Source of the DNA: an uncultured Paracoccaceae bacterium
GTDB taxonomy: Bacteria; Pseudomonadota; Alphaproteobacteria; Rhodobacterales; Rhodobacteraceae
Direction of reading: 5' to 3'
DNA: 64,000 nt
NCBI GenBank assembly: GCA_937864535.1
Contig: CALMJS010000030.1
Span: 62,001-126,000, forward strand
Under the pieces are notes generated by a model. That model ran no database searches. It saw only the letters and a program-made list of their open reading frames with translations, and was not told where the DNA came from. Positions 31,747-40,470 of this stretch are shown one piece after another; positions within the stretch are counted from its first letter, which is position 1; each line of letters starts with the position of its first letter. A program made the translations under genes and the position numbers.

Positions 31747-32241
31747 ATGGCAACACTACTTGAATTGTGCCATGCAGGCAGCTTGGTGAAGATTGAAGGG
31801 TTACTGGACGATCATGAGCTAGAGTGGCGGAATATCTATGGAACTCAGTCGTTTATAGGTTGGTTGGAGGAAGGCCTACCCAATCTTGAATTTGATAGCA
31901 TGTCCGACTCACTCACGCCCAAGGAACAAGTTGCAGCTATGATGGCTGAATATGTGAATGGGGAAAATTGGTTGAATGATCGACGCTTCAAGAAGCTCAA
32001 AAGGACACCAGAGTTGTACATCTGGGAGTTGAAAACGGTTCATGTCAGGATATTTGGTTGGGTTCCTAAAAAAGACAATTTTATTTGCTGCTTTGGGGAT
32101 TCGGCAGACAAAGTTAAAAGTTTGGATCTTTATGGACGTTATATAGCGCAGTGTTCGCGAGTCCGCGAACTATTAGACTTAGATCCACCGAAGTGCGTTG
32201 AATCAGGGAGCATTGAAGATGTCGTTTCGCTTTCAAATTGA
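31747..32241 (+). CDS. Putative toxin-like protein of an AT-rich island (RelE/HigB-like in part)
   Basis: 164 residues, not confidently assigned. The base composition is clearly lower in GC than all flanking genes and codon use differs. The central block ELKTVHVRIFGWVPKKDNFI (VRIFG then a charged turn and aromatic strand) resembles the core of phage-derived HigB/RelE-type mRNA interferases, and the next gene encodes an HTH antitoxin-like protein, the expected partner. N-terminal and C-terminal extensions are longer than in typical HigB. GAAGGG lies 12 nt before the ATG; TTG codons at 31735 and 31738 are alternative starts. The 3' end overlaps the next gene by 23 nt. Confidence 0.55.
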   Translation: MATLLELCHAGSLVKIEGLLDDHELEWRNIYGTQSFIGWLEEGLPNLEFDSMSDSLTPKEQVAAMMAEYVNGENWLNDRRFKKLKRTPELYIWELKTVHVRIFGWVPKKDNFICCFGDSADKVKSLDLYGRYIAQCSRVRELLDLDPPKCVESGSIEDVVSLSN

Positions 32242-32617
32242 TAGGAAATCACTGAAAAAGGCACGTTTTATTTCGCGCCTTGCTTCCAAAATTCAGCAGG
32301 AACTTATTGCATCGGGCCTAACGCAGCGTCAAGTCGCGGATAAAATCGGCGTTGATCGTGCAGTGGTGAATAGACGTTTAAGGGGAGACGCAAATTTGAC
32401 AGCTTCTTCTATTGTAGAGTTTGCGATTGCGTTCGACAAAGAAGTTGAGATCAATTTTGTCGATCCGAAGAAAAGAAATGCTCACAATTGGAAAGCAGCG
32501 ATTGTAGTTCAATCGGGAAACAAACTGATCGCGAAAATTACACCGCAGAATGATAGTTGTAAAACCTCCACACGGCCAAATGATGACAGAGAAAAAGCCG
32601 CTTTGGTGTTGCAATGA
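32219..32617 (+). CDS. XRE-type HTH protein, antitoxin-like
   Basis: 132 residues. The helix-turn-helix is GLTQRQVADKIGVDRAVVNR (about residues 36-55), a Cro/CI-type motif, followed by RRLRGDANLTASSIVEFAIAFD (read in part), the pattern of HigA-like antitoxins that bind their own promoter and their toxin. A longer Ser/Thr/Lys tail of unknown function ends the protein. The start ATG overlaps the upstream gene, and the stop overlaps the following start by 4 nt (ATGA), so the three genes are translationally linked. Composition is AT-rich, as in its neighbours. Confidence 0.65.
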   Translation: MSFRFQIDRKSLKKARFISRLASKIQQELIASGLTQRQVADKIGVDRAVVNRRLRGDANLTASSIVEFAIAFDKEVEINFVDPKKRNAHNWKAAIVVQSGNKLIAKITPQNDSCKTSTRPNDDREKAALVLQ

Positions 32618-33054
32618 ATATTTCTGGCAGCGCGATATTTTGTGACGACATTCGCCAAGAACTTGGCGGCAAGTACTCGTTGATGGGGTGTTACACAGGG
32701 TCAATCGTTTTTAGTGATGCATTACCAACGGTTTGCCCGAAGTTTTGCATTCAAGCTGAGCTGTCGATACCGCTTAACTATGATTTCAGAACTGTGAACT
32801 TCTTTCTTGAAGTTGAGATGGAAGATGGTGAGTCTCATAAAATTTTTGAAACTGGCGCAATTGAACCTGAACGGCCACGTAATTTGACCGAGGAGCAAGC
32901 CGCAAAAGATGACGCGGTTTTGCAAATCAATATTCCTGTCACCTTCACTCCTTTCGAAGTGCCGACCTTGGGTGTACTCAAAATGCGTGCTTATGTTGAT
33001 GATAGGCTGATCAAATTGGGCAGTCTCATTATTGAGACGGCGACTAAACCCTAA
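32614..33054 (+). CDS. DUF6941-like protein of the AT-rich island
   Basis: 146 residues. The opening SAIFCDDIRQELGGKYSLMG, followed by a GCYTG turn, is recalled from a family of uncharacterised proteins (DUF6941) often found in accessory regions. The rest is a beta-strand-rich single domain with no membrane segment or signal. Role unknown; sitting behind a toxin/antitoxin-like pair suggests a third component or a passenger gene. Its stop overlaps the 3' end of pncB, which runs the other way, by 11 nt. Confidence 0.6.
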   Translation: MNISGSAIFCDDIRQELGGKYSLMGCYTGSIVFSDALPTVCPKFCIQAELSIPLNYDFRTVNFFLEVEMEDGESHKIFETGAIEPERPRNLTEEQAAKDDAVLQINIPVTFTPFEVPTLGVLKMRAYVDDRLIKLGSLIIETATKP

Positions 33055-34336
33055 CCTCCATCGCTTCCTGCTCTCCCACTCCGAACACCCGCTTATACCT
33101 TGCGACCTCCCCCTCTGGCCCCATGGCTTTGTTGGGGTTGTCGCTCAGTTTGACGGTGGGGTGGCCGTTGGCCGAGACGGCTTTGCAGACGAGGGAGAAG
33201 GGCGCGAGGCGGTCTCCCTCGGTCAAGTCGCTGAAATCATTGGTCAACATGGTGCCCCAGCCAAAGGACGCCTTGACCCGGCCACGAAATTGCGCGGCGA
33301 GGTCGTGGATTTTCGACACGTCCAGCCCGTCGGAAAAGATGACAAGCTTTTGCGTCGGGTCCTCGCCCCGGTCCTGCCACCAGCGGATCGCGGTCTCTGC
33401 CCCCTGCGCGGGATCGCCTGAATCGATGCGGATGCCGGTCCAGCCTGCCAGCCAGTCGGGGGCGTTGCGCAAAAACCCCTCGGTCCCGTAGGTGTCGGGC
33501 AGGATGATGCGCAGGTTGCCGTCGTGTTCCTCGTGCCAGTCGGCCAGCACGTCGTAGGGCGCGCGGCGCAGGCTGTCGTCATCCCCGGCCAGCGCGGCGT
33601 AGATCATCGGCAGTTCGTGGGCGTTGGTGCCGATCGCCTCGATATCGCGCTTCATGGCGATGCGGCAGTTCGAGGTGCCGATGAATTTGTCGCCCAAGCC
33701 CTCGATCAGGGCCTGCACGCACCAGTCCTGCCAGAGAAACCCGTGACGGCGGCGAGTGCCGAAATCGGCGAGCCGGAGGTCGGGGATCGTCCGCAGGCTC
33801 TCGACCTTCTGCCACAGCTTGGTCATCGCGCGGGCGTAGAGCACCTGTAGCTCGAACTTGCCCATGGTGTTCAGCACGGCGCGGGACCGCAGCTCCATCA
33901 GGATCGACAGCGCCGGAATTTCCCACAGCATGACCTCGGGCCAAGTGCCTTCAAAGGTCAGTTCATATTGCCCGTCCCGGACCTCGAGGTGATAGGGCGG
34001 CAGGCGCAGGGCCTCGAACCACTCCATGAAATCGGGGCGGAACATCTGGCGTTTGCCGTAAAAGGTGTTGCCGCGCAGCCAAGTGGATTCCCCGCGCGTG
34101 AGCGAGAGCGACCGCACGTGGTCCAACTGTTCGCGCAGCTCGCCCTCGTCGATCATATCGGCCAAACGGATGTGGCTGGCGCGGTTGATCAGGCTAAACG
34201 TCACCCGCGTGTCGGGGCGATTGCGGAAAATCGACTGACACATCAGCAGTTTGTAGAAATCGGTGTCGATCAGCGACCGGACAATCGGATCGATCTTCCA
34301 TTTGTGGTTCCAAACACGGGTGGCGATGTCGACCAT
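33044..34336 (-). CDS. pncB: Nicotinate phosphoribosyltransferase PncB
   Basis: Salvages nicotinate to nicotinate mononucleotide for NAD synthesis, with PRPP and ATP. 430 residues, typical length. DTDFYKLLMCQSIF at the N-terminus, FGTRRRHGF in the middle (substrate-binding Arg cluster) and IRIDSGDPAQGAE toward the C-terminus are diagnostic. Composition returns to the high-GC type of the chromosome, so the boundary with the AT-rich island is sharp. The gene converges on the island with an 11-nt overlap of 3' ends. Confidence 0.95.
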   Translation of the reverse strand: MVDIATRVWNHKWKIDPIVRSLIDTDFYKLLMCQSIFRNRPDTRVTFSLINRASHIRLADMIDEGELREQLDHVRSLSLTRGESTWLRGNTFYGKRQMFRPDFMEWFEALRLPPYHLEVRDGQYELTFEGTWPEVMLWEIPALSILMELRSRAVLNTMGKFELQVLYARAMTKLWQKVESLRTIPDLRLADFGTRRRHGFLWQDWCVQALIEGLGDKFIGTSNCRIAMKRDIEAIGTNAHELPMIYAALAGDDDSLRRAPYDVLADWHEEHDGNLRIILPDTYGTEGFLRNAPDWLAGWTGIRIDSGDPAQGAETAIRWWQDRGEDPTQKLVIFSDGLDVSKIHDLAAQFRGRVKASFGWGTMLTNDFSDLTEGDRLAPFSLVCKAVSANGHPTVKLSDNPNKAMGPEGEVARYKRVFGVGEQEAMEVRV

Positions 34337-34421
34337 TTCGGGCTCCGGCGGCTAGATCGCTTGAATCCAAAGGCGAAATCGGGTTTGTGTCAAGCAAGGC
34401 CATAGACCGCAGGTAGATTAG

Positions 34422-35090
34422 ATGATCGTTTCAGACACCGAAAAGTTTGTGTTTGTCCACAATCCCAAGTGCGGCGGGATGAGCTGCCATAACACGCTGT
34501 TGCCTTATGACACGCGCGACAATCAGTTCTTTGAATGGCGACCGGTCAACGAGGCCGGCAAGATTTTGGACCTCGCGCATGTGACACCGTTCCAGATGCG
34601 CAAATTCTTTCCGCGCGCCTTTGCTGATGTCGCCGATTACTGCAAATTCACCTTTGTCCGCGATCCCTATCAGCGGTTCATGTCCGCCGTGTCGCAGCAT
34701 CTAAAGCTGGGAACCCCGCAAATGCGCAATGCCATCCTGTCCGATCCGGCGACATTCTACAGCGTCGCGGCGGCCTTTGCGGTTTCGGCACTCAAGCCGG
34801 ATGCGGTTCAGAACGATCATAAACTGGTCCATTTTCGCCAACAGCGCAATTTCACCAATATCGACGGTCGTCTTTGGGTCGATCATGTGATCCATCTCGA
34901 ACATCCGGATGAATTGAGCAATAGCCCGGCCAGCAAGTGGCTGCCCGAAATGGCAGAGGCCAACCGCACAGGCGGATTTGCGTCCAAAGGCTATGATATT
35001 TCCAGACTGGGGACTGCGGCGATTGCCGCGCTCAACGAATTTTACGCCGAGGATTTCAAGCAGTTCAGCTATTCGGTGGTCGAGGTCTGA
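34422..35090 (+). CDS. Sulfotransferase family 2 protein
   Basis: 222 residues. The 5'-phosphosulfate loop is FVFVHNPKCGGMSCHNTL and the 3'-phosphate block is FTFVRDPYQRFMSAVSQHLK, both as in PAPS-dependent carbohydrate sulfotransferases of the family-2 type. It probably transfers sulfate from PAPS to a surface glycan or other cellular acceptor. It is encoded with further sulfotransferase and glycosyltransferase genes, so a sulfated exopolysaccharide or capsule is a reasonable inference. Its 3' end overlaps that of the opposite-strand gene by 22 nt. Confidence 0.85.
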   Translation: MIVSDTEKFVFVHNPKCGGMSCHNTLLPYDTRDNQFFEWRPVNEAGKILDLAHVTPFQMRKFFPRAFADVADYCKFTFVRDPYQRFMSAVSQHLKLGTPQMRNAILSDPATFYSVAAAFAVSALKPDAVQNDHKLVHFRQQRNFTNIDGRLWVDHVIHLEHPDELSNSPASKWLPEMAEANRTGGFASKGYDISRLGTAAIAALNEFYAEDFKQFSYSVVEV

Positions 35091-36100
35091 TCAGCGTCCT
35101 GTTGGAGGGTCGCCGCATAGACCAGACGCAAGAGCATCTGCGCGCTGAGCTGTTCAGGGACCAGCCATTCGGGAATACCCGTTGGAATCTCGGGAAAGAA
35201 TGCATCGACATCGATGCCGCTGCCCTCTAGTGCAACGATATTTTCGGACCGGAAATAATCTCGTAAAATAATAGATTGTGCCGTGGAAAGTTGCATTTTC
35301 TGCCAGCCGAGTTGCGCGGGCAGGTTCGGCAACATCTCTCTGAACAGGGACTGGAAGGCGGCCAATTGTACCCGAGAGGCCTTGGCCGGCAGACCATCTG
35401 ACAGTTCGTTCAGTTGGCGGAATATCTCTACTGCGCGAAAATCGAGCCCCTCGTTTTCAGGCGCGGTGATTTCGACCCCGGTCGGATCGGCGCCAAAGCT
35501 GGCGAGGAAGTCCAAGAACAATTGCCGCTCTGGCCAGAATTGTCCGTCAAAGGGCCGCACAATCACACGCTCGGACCCGAAAACCGCACGCCAAGGCGCG
35601 AGCCGACTGGCAAAGCGAAGCAGACGTTCGCTCTTGTATTCCTCGAAATCAAAGGCTCTTGAACGACCAGCCTTGATGCTCTGCTGATATGTAGAGAGGA
35701 AATAGGCATCCTGGCGACGGATATAGGCGAGGACAGTGATGTCGTAGCCGGAAAATTGCTGCTGTACCCATCTGACTTTGGACTCGGTCATGTCCGGCGC
35801 GCCAAAATTCTCGGACGAAATCAACAAAGTCTGAAAATTCTGGTCCGCGATGTAGGACTTGAGGTCCGAAAAGGCCCGGCCCAGAGATTTGCGTTTGGCG
35901 GGGCTGAGCCATGGCACACGGCGATCCGGAATCGCCGCCGCCAGTGGCAGATGTTGCCAGCGCTGGACATAGGATGCATTTGGGTCACAGGGGTAGAGTA
36001 TCCCCTGCGCCAACAGCCGATCTGCATTCAGCGTCAGGTCCTTCTGGATGCTGGTGGTGCCGGTCTTGTTGAAACCGATATGCAGGATCAGCTTTTTCAT
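35069..36100 (-). CDS. Putative sulfotransferase
   Basis: 343 residues. LHIGFNKTGTTSIQ is the 5'-phosphosulfate-binding loop and VLAYIRRQDAYFLSTYQQ matches the 3'-phosphate-binding block, in order and at usual spacing. The rest is weakly conserved, typical of bacterial sulfotransferases acting on polysaccharides. Start MKKLILHI is used (GGACC upstream) instead of an ATG 15 codons earlier that would place the loop unusually deep. It is followed 35 nt upstream (on the minus strand) by the fusion protein gene; the two are probably one operon. Confidence 0.82.
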   Translation of the reverse strand: MKKLILHIGFNKTGTTSIQKDLTLNADRLLAQGILYPCDPNASYVQRWQHLPLAAAIPDRRVPWLSPAKRKSLGRAFSDLKSYIADQNFQTLLISSENFGAPDMTESKVRWVQQQFSGYDITVLAYIRRQDAYFLSTYQQSIKAGRSRAFDFEEYKSERLLRFASRLAPWRAVFGSERVIVRPFDGQFWPERQLFLDFLASFGADPTGVEITAPENEGLDFRAVEIFRQLNELSDGLPAKASRVQLAAFQSLFREMLPNLPAQLGWQKMQLSTAQSIILRDYFRSENIVALEGSGIDVDAFFPEIPTGIPEWLVPEQLSAQMLLRLVYAATLQQDADQTSTTE

Positions 36101-36135
36101 CTTGGTCCTATCCTTCAGGGGACGTCGTCGGGCGC

Positions 36136-38682
36136 CTAGGTCCACGCTCCTTTTTCTTTGTATTTTTCGACGTAGAGCGGCGGCGCCAGCCAGAATGACT
36201 CATCCGCATTGAACCGGATAATCGTAAACGGACGCCGTCCGGTGCGTTGGTTGGTCACAATCTCGATTTCCAGATCGCGCTGCCCGGAATGCCACAGATC
36301 GGCCAGATACTGCGGATCCACCAGCGTGAGCGCGCGCCCCTCCCACCGGAAAAGCCCCAGTTCCGCAGTACGGTCAGGCATTACAACCGTCGCGTACTCG
36401 GCCGTTTCACCGGGCTCCAGATCAATCCAGATGCTCTGGCGCCGATCCTCCCGTCCGACACGCAGAATACGCCCCGCGTTCAGGCTCGCCATCGATTTGT
36501 CGAACGAGACCAGGAGTTTCTCGATGCTCTTTTGCTCTGGACGTGCCTTTGCCTCGATCAGTGCGGCCAGATGGCGATCTATCGCCGACTCCAGGTCAAA
36601 ACCACTGCCCTGCGACGGCAGACGGGGGCTTACTCCGTGCCGGGACTCATAGTCTGCAATCGTGGACGCATGTCCTTGGGCCAACCGGCCCAGACCTGCG
36701 AGCATGGAGGCTGTCGGCGCTTTGTCGATTTTCAGGTCGCTATCGTCCTCGACAGCTAGAAACAGTTTCGCCATCTCTTGGCGGTCGAATTTCTCGAACC
36801 GTTTGAATTGGCGAATGACCGCAGCCTGCGCCGGTGTCTGGGATTCATTGGTCAGATGCCGGGGCACCGCTGCAAACGCCGCCGCATCAATGCCGAATTT
36901 TTCAAAGAACCAAGGCTCAATGCCACCGTTGTCACGGATATGTTCGAAACAGCCAAGATGGAATGCCGTGACCCCGGGCGTCGCAGACAGGCGGCTCTCA
37001 ATTGCGGCGTAATCCAGCAGACCGAGGCCAGCCAAATCCGCGACGTACTGATCGAATGACAGCGAAAACGTATTCCATGGATTGCCTGACATTTCCACAT
37101 AGAGCGACGACGCCCAATTCAGCGGATGCCGCAGAACACACACGACCTCTACCGGGACGCCGGCAAAGGCGCGGACAATTTTGCCAAAGTCCTGACCATT
37201 ATTCCAGAACCGCTGTGACACGATATTCTCTGCCGAGAGCAAAACCGTCTCAACCCGCCGTCCGGTCAAATCGCGGATCTGGCGCAATTCATCCGCCAAT
37301 TCCTGGATGGCCTGGCCGGGGTTTTCGAGGAGACTCTGGATCAGGGTCGCGTGACCGGGCGTCCGTTCACGCCGAATACCAAACTCCCGGTTTGTGCCGA
37401 TCACCGGATAATGCGTACCCTGATCGATGAGGGCGATCCGGTTCCGTTCCAGCACATGTTGCAACGACGAAGAGCCGGTTTTGGGCAACCCGGTATGCAA
37501 AACGATACGACCAGCCAGTTCGGCCAGCGGTGACTTGGATTTTTCGACATGAACCGGACGCCGCCGGAACGACCATGCGCGCGCGATCACCTCTTGGGCG
37601 GTGTCATCGACCGATCGCAGCGGCCACAAATCCGCAATGCCCGGACGCTGGACCCGCAACAGATCGACCAACCGCGCCTCATCCCCATGTTTGAGCGCGA
37701 GCCGCAGTACATCCATGCGGCCCTCGGCGAGAAAGCCGTCCTGCCCCAGCGTATCCAGAACCTGATCCGTGTAGAGGGCGGGCAGGGTCTGCACCATCAC
37801 CCGCATCTGTTCGAAATAGGCGCTGATCAGCGGACGGAACCGTTGATAATTCGACAACCGGCGGCAAATCCCGGCCCAATAGGTATCGAGTTGCCGCAGA
37901 TAGATAATCGCGCTCGCGCGTTCAAAATCCGGACAACTGCGGCCAGCCGCCCGCGCCCGCTCGAAGGCCGCGTTCAATTCGGTCAGGTGCTGGACAAACT
38001 GCTGCAACTGGCCAGCGTCGATTTGCTTCATCGTCGAGGTTTCGACGTCATAGTGATCCAAGGCAAACAGACCGCTGACGCCGACACGGTCCGCGACCAG
38101 CAGGGCCTCCATCACAAAGAGCCGATCCTCACGCTGGCGCAGTTTGCTGGAAAACCGGATCTGGTTCGCATTGAGAAAATCACGGCGGTACAAAATCTGC
38201 CAACAACTCACGACGTTGACCAATTTCGGGGCGGTGGCGACGGAATAGACGCCGCCCTGCTCCAGATCGATCGCCCGCGCGGGCCGACGGGTCAGGCTGC
38301 GATCCAGATTATAGAACCGCGCAATCGACATATCGAGAGAGCCAGCGTCCGCCTCTTTGGTCCAACACCGCAGGACCTCGTTCGAGGCAAAACCGTCGTC
38401 GCTGTCCAGCATTGCAACATAACGCCCTTCGGCAGCGTCGAGACCGGCGTTACGCGCAGAGGCCTGCCCTTTGTTCGCCTCGAAATAGATCGTCTTGATC
38501 CGTGCAGACGGGTTATCGGCGACGATCAGGTCCAGAATATCCCGGGTAAAATCCTTGCTGCCGTCGTCGATCACGATCACCTCGACCGTGATACCATCCT
38601 GTGCGAGAGCAGACAGGACAGATCGCTTCAAGAAAGTTTCGGAATTATAGGTCGGGATAACCACACTGACGTCAATGGTCAT
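36136..38682 (-). CDS. GT2 glycosyltransferase fused to a sulfotransferase
   Basis: 848 residues in at least three parts. Residues 1-340 are a GT-A glycosyltransferase (VVIPTYNSE, VIDDGS at 37-42, metal-binding DSDD at 93-96). Residues about 390-680 form a PAPS-dependent sulfotransferase: LPKTGSSSLQ (399-408) is the 5'-phosphosulfate loop and VLRHPLNWASSLYVEM (from 516) the 3'-phosphate block. The C-terminal ~150 residues form an unassigned domain. One polypeptide could thus add a sugar and sulfate it. Start MTIDVS follows GAGGAGC at normal spacing. A long divergent gap separates it from the plus-strand glycan genes. Confidence 0.85.
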   Translation of the reverse strand: MTIDVSVVIPTYNSETFLKRSVLSALAQDGITVEVIVIDDGSKDFTRDILDLIVADNPSARIKTIYFEANKGQASARNAGLDAAEGRYVAMLDSDDGFASNEVLRCWTKEADAGSLDMSIARFYNLDRSLTRRPARAIDLEQGGVYSVATAPKLVNVVSCWQILYRRDFLNANQIRFSSKLRQREDRLFVMEALLVADRVGVSGLFALDHYDVETSTMKQIDAGQLQQFVQHLTELNAAFERARAAGRSCPDFERASAIIYLRQLDTYWAGICRRLSNYQRFRPLISAYFEQMRVMVQTLPALYTDQVLDTLGQDGFLAEGRMDVLRLALKHGDEARLVDLLRVQRPGIADLWPLRSVDDTAQEVIARAWSFRRRPVHVEKSKSPLAELAGRIVLHTGLPKTGSSSLQHVLERNRIALIDQGTHYPVIGTNREFGIRRERTPGHATLIQSLLENPGQAIQELADELRQIRDLTGRRVETVLLSAENIVSQRFWNNGQDFGKIVRAFAGVPVEVVCVLRHPLNWASSLYVEMSGNPWNTFSLSFDQYVADLAGLGLLDYAAIESRLSATPGVTAFHLGCFEHIRDNGGIEPWFFEKFGIDAAAFAAVPRHLTNESQTPAQAAVIRQFKRFEKFDRQEMAKLFLAVEDDSDLKIDKAPTASMLAGLGRLAQGHASTIADYESRHGVSPRLPSQGSGFDLESAIDRHLAALIEAKARPEQKSIEKLLVSFDKSMASLNAGRILRVGREDRRQSIWIDLEPGETAEYATVVMPDRTAELGLFRWEGRALTLVDPQYLADLWHSGQRDLEIEIVTNQRTGRRPFTIIRFNADESFWLAPPLYVEKYKEKGAWT

Positions 38683-38860
38683 AGTAAAGCTCCTCGGGGC
38701 GCACAGCCCCACAGTCATCAGGTAAAATTGGTCGTGTATTGCAAATAAAAATCAAGAGAATCAAACTCTCTGCGAACACTAGCCACTGGACGTTACGCGA
38801 ATTTGCTTCCGGAGCGACACCCCAAAAGGTTGCGCATGCGGATATAGACTAGCCATTTGT
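38683..38860. promoter_or_regulatory. Divergent intergenic region of the glycan cluster
   Basis: 178 nt between the fusion gene (minus) and the unknown gene at 38861 (plus). It is AT-richer than its surroundings and must contain promoters for both sides. A small AGAG/CTCT hairpin is visible near 38753-38770; no clear consensus promoter could be assigned. Confidence 0.35.
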
Positions 38861-39493
38861 ATGGGTTTGCGGTTCTTGCCTGATCGTGACGCTTACACTA
38901 ATCCAATAGTTGAATTTCTTAGACGTGGATCAGAGATATTGCCCGACACCTTACTTGAAACCATCTGTCTATCTCCCTCCAAGGCCACGCCGCTCACTCC
39001 GGAGGCACGCGGGGCAGAATGTCTGCTCGGGGACGATTCCACTGTGCGCTCGCCGCTGCCGCGATTTGAGGTCTGCCGTGGGCTATGGGTGGATTACGCG
39101 CCCGACGCCGGTGTGGAAACTGATATTTCCCAAACCGCAGAGGGGCTGCGTTTCTCGACACACACCACAGGGACCAGCCCGTGGTATTCTCTCTCATTCG
39201 ACATTGATATCAATGCCCTCCGCGACAGTGACTATCTGGGGATCAAGTTCGATCTGACCAGTTCCGGACCTGCGCGCCTGCGCGTTTGTCTGAGGTATCA
39301 TCTGGCCGACGGGTTCCGCGACAGCTTTGCCAAAGAGGTCATCGTTCTGACCGGCGGGGTGCAGAGCGGCCTGATCACGCATCCGATCCAGTCGGTTTTG
39401 ACCTCGGACGCCCTCGGGTCCGAGGTTCTGCTGTTTGTCGAAGGTCGCAGCTTTGATTTCACCTTGGGTGGACTGCACCCGATCCTGATCTGA
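38861..39493 (+). CDS. Unknown protein in the glycan/sulfation cluster
   Basis: 210 residues, not recognised. There is no signal peptide and no clear membrane segment. The second half is beta-rich (WYSLSFDIDINALRDSDYLG; RLRVCLRYHLADGFRDSF; LLFVEGRSFDFTLGGLHPILI, read in part), like a carbohydrate-binding or jelly-roll domain, which would suit the neighbourhood. No good SD precedes the ATG, so the true start is uncertain. It is followed after 11 nt by the first of two GT2 genes and is probably co-transcribed with them. Confidence 0.6.
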   Translation: MGLRFLPDRDAYTNPIVEFLRRGSEILPDTLLETICLSPSKATPLTPEARGAECLLGDDSTVRSPLPRFEVCRGLWVDYAPDAGVETDISQTAEGLRFSTHTTGTSPWYSLSFDIDINALRDSDYLGIKFDLTSSGPARLRVCLRYHLADGFRDSFAKEVIVLTGGVQSGLITHPIQSVLTSDALGSEVLLFVEGRSFDFTLGGLHPILI

Positions 39494-39504
39494 GCGACGT
39501 AGTC

Positions 39505-40470
39505 ATGACAGAACACCGGCTTGGCTACAGTTTCATCATCCCCGCCTACAATGACGCCGAGGGGCTGATCCGTCATTTCGATTATTTCCGGGCCCACACC
39601 CCGGACGATCATTCCGTCGAGCTGATCATCGTGGACGATTGTTCGACGGATAATACCGGCGACGTGCTGACCCGCGCGGAATTGCCCGACCACATATCGC
39701 TGGTCTACCACCGGATGGCACAGAACGGCGGTGCAGGTCCCGCCCGTAATGCCGGCATTACGTTGGCCACGCTGGACCGCGTGATGTTCCTCGACGCGGA
39801 TGACCTGCTCGCGCCGTGCTTTTTCCGGATCATGCGGTTGGCGCCACTGGTGGGCGACGTTGATTTCGTGATGTTCAAATATCACCTCAGCACCAATCCG
39901 GCACAGCGCTTTACCTATGACATGCATCAGGTGGACCGTCAGTTTTACAGCCGGAACTCTGCCCCGACGTTTCCGATGCAACAGTTCCGGTTGCAGGATC
40001 GCCCCTACGCACCTGCGACCGTCAATTTCCCGTGGAACAAACTGTATCGGCGCGATTTCTTGATCCAGTCGGGCATGCGGTTTCCCGACCTGCGGATGCA
40101 CGAAGACATCACGCCCAATTGGCAGGCGTTCTTGCGCTGCCGCAGCTTTGGCGTCATGGACTGGGCTCCGCCGCTCATCACACATTACGAAATCACCTCG
40201 GGTGACAGGGCAACCCAATACATCGGGGAAAAGCGGCTCGAGATTTATGACGAACTCAAACATATCGAAGCTGAAATTCTGACCCACGAACAGGCGGATC
40301 GGATTTCAAAGACCTTTGTCGATTTTTGCACGACCTTGTTCGACTGGATGTCGGGGCCGCTCTGTGCCGAGAACGGCGATGACGGTCGCCTGTGGGAGCC
40401 GCGGTATCGCGCCGCAGCACAGGCCTATTGGGAAACATCCAAAATAGCAGCGGCAAAGGCTAAATCATGA
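39505..40470 (+). CDS. Family 2 glycosyltransferase
   Basis: 321 residues. SFIIPAYNDAEGLI opens the GT-A nucleotide-binding fold; LIIVDDCSTDNT and FLDADDLLAP (DxD metal site) follow, and NKLYRRDFL about residue 175 is a frequent acceptor-side motif in bacterial GT2 enzymes. Soluble or membrane-associated, without membrane segments. It overlaps the next GT by 4 nt (ATGA). Donor and acceptor sugars are unknown; it presumably builds the same surface glycan as its neighbours. Confidence 0.9.
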   Translation: MTEHRLGYSFIIPAYNDAEGLIRHFDYFRAHTPDDHSVELIIVDDCSTDNTGDVLTRAELPDHISLVYHRMAQNGGAGPARNAGITLATLDRVMFLDADDLLAPCFFRIMRLAPLVGDVDFVMFKYHLSTNPAQRFTYDMHQVDRQFYSRNSAPTFPMQQFRLQDRPYAPATVNFPWNKLYRRDFLIQSGMRFPDLRMHEDITPNWQAFLRCRSFGVMDWAPPLITHYEITSGDRATQYIGEKRLEIYDELKHIEAEILTHEQADRISKTFVDFCTTLFDWMSGPLCAENGDDGRLWEPRYRAAAQAYWETSKIAAAKAKS

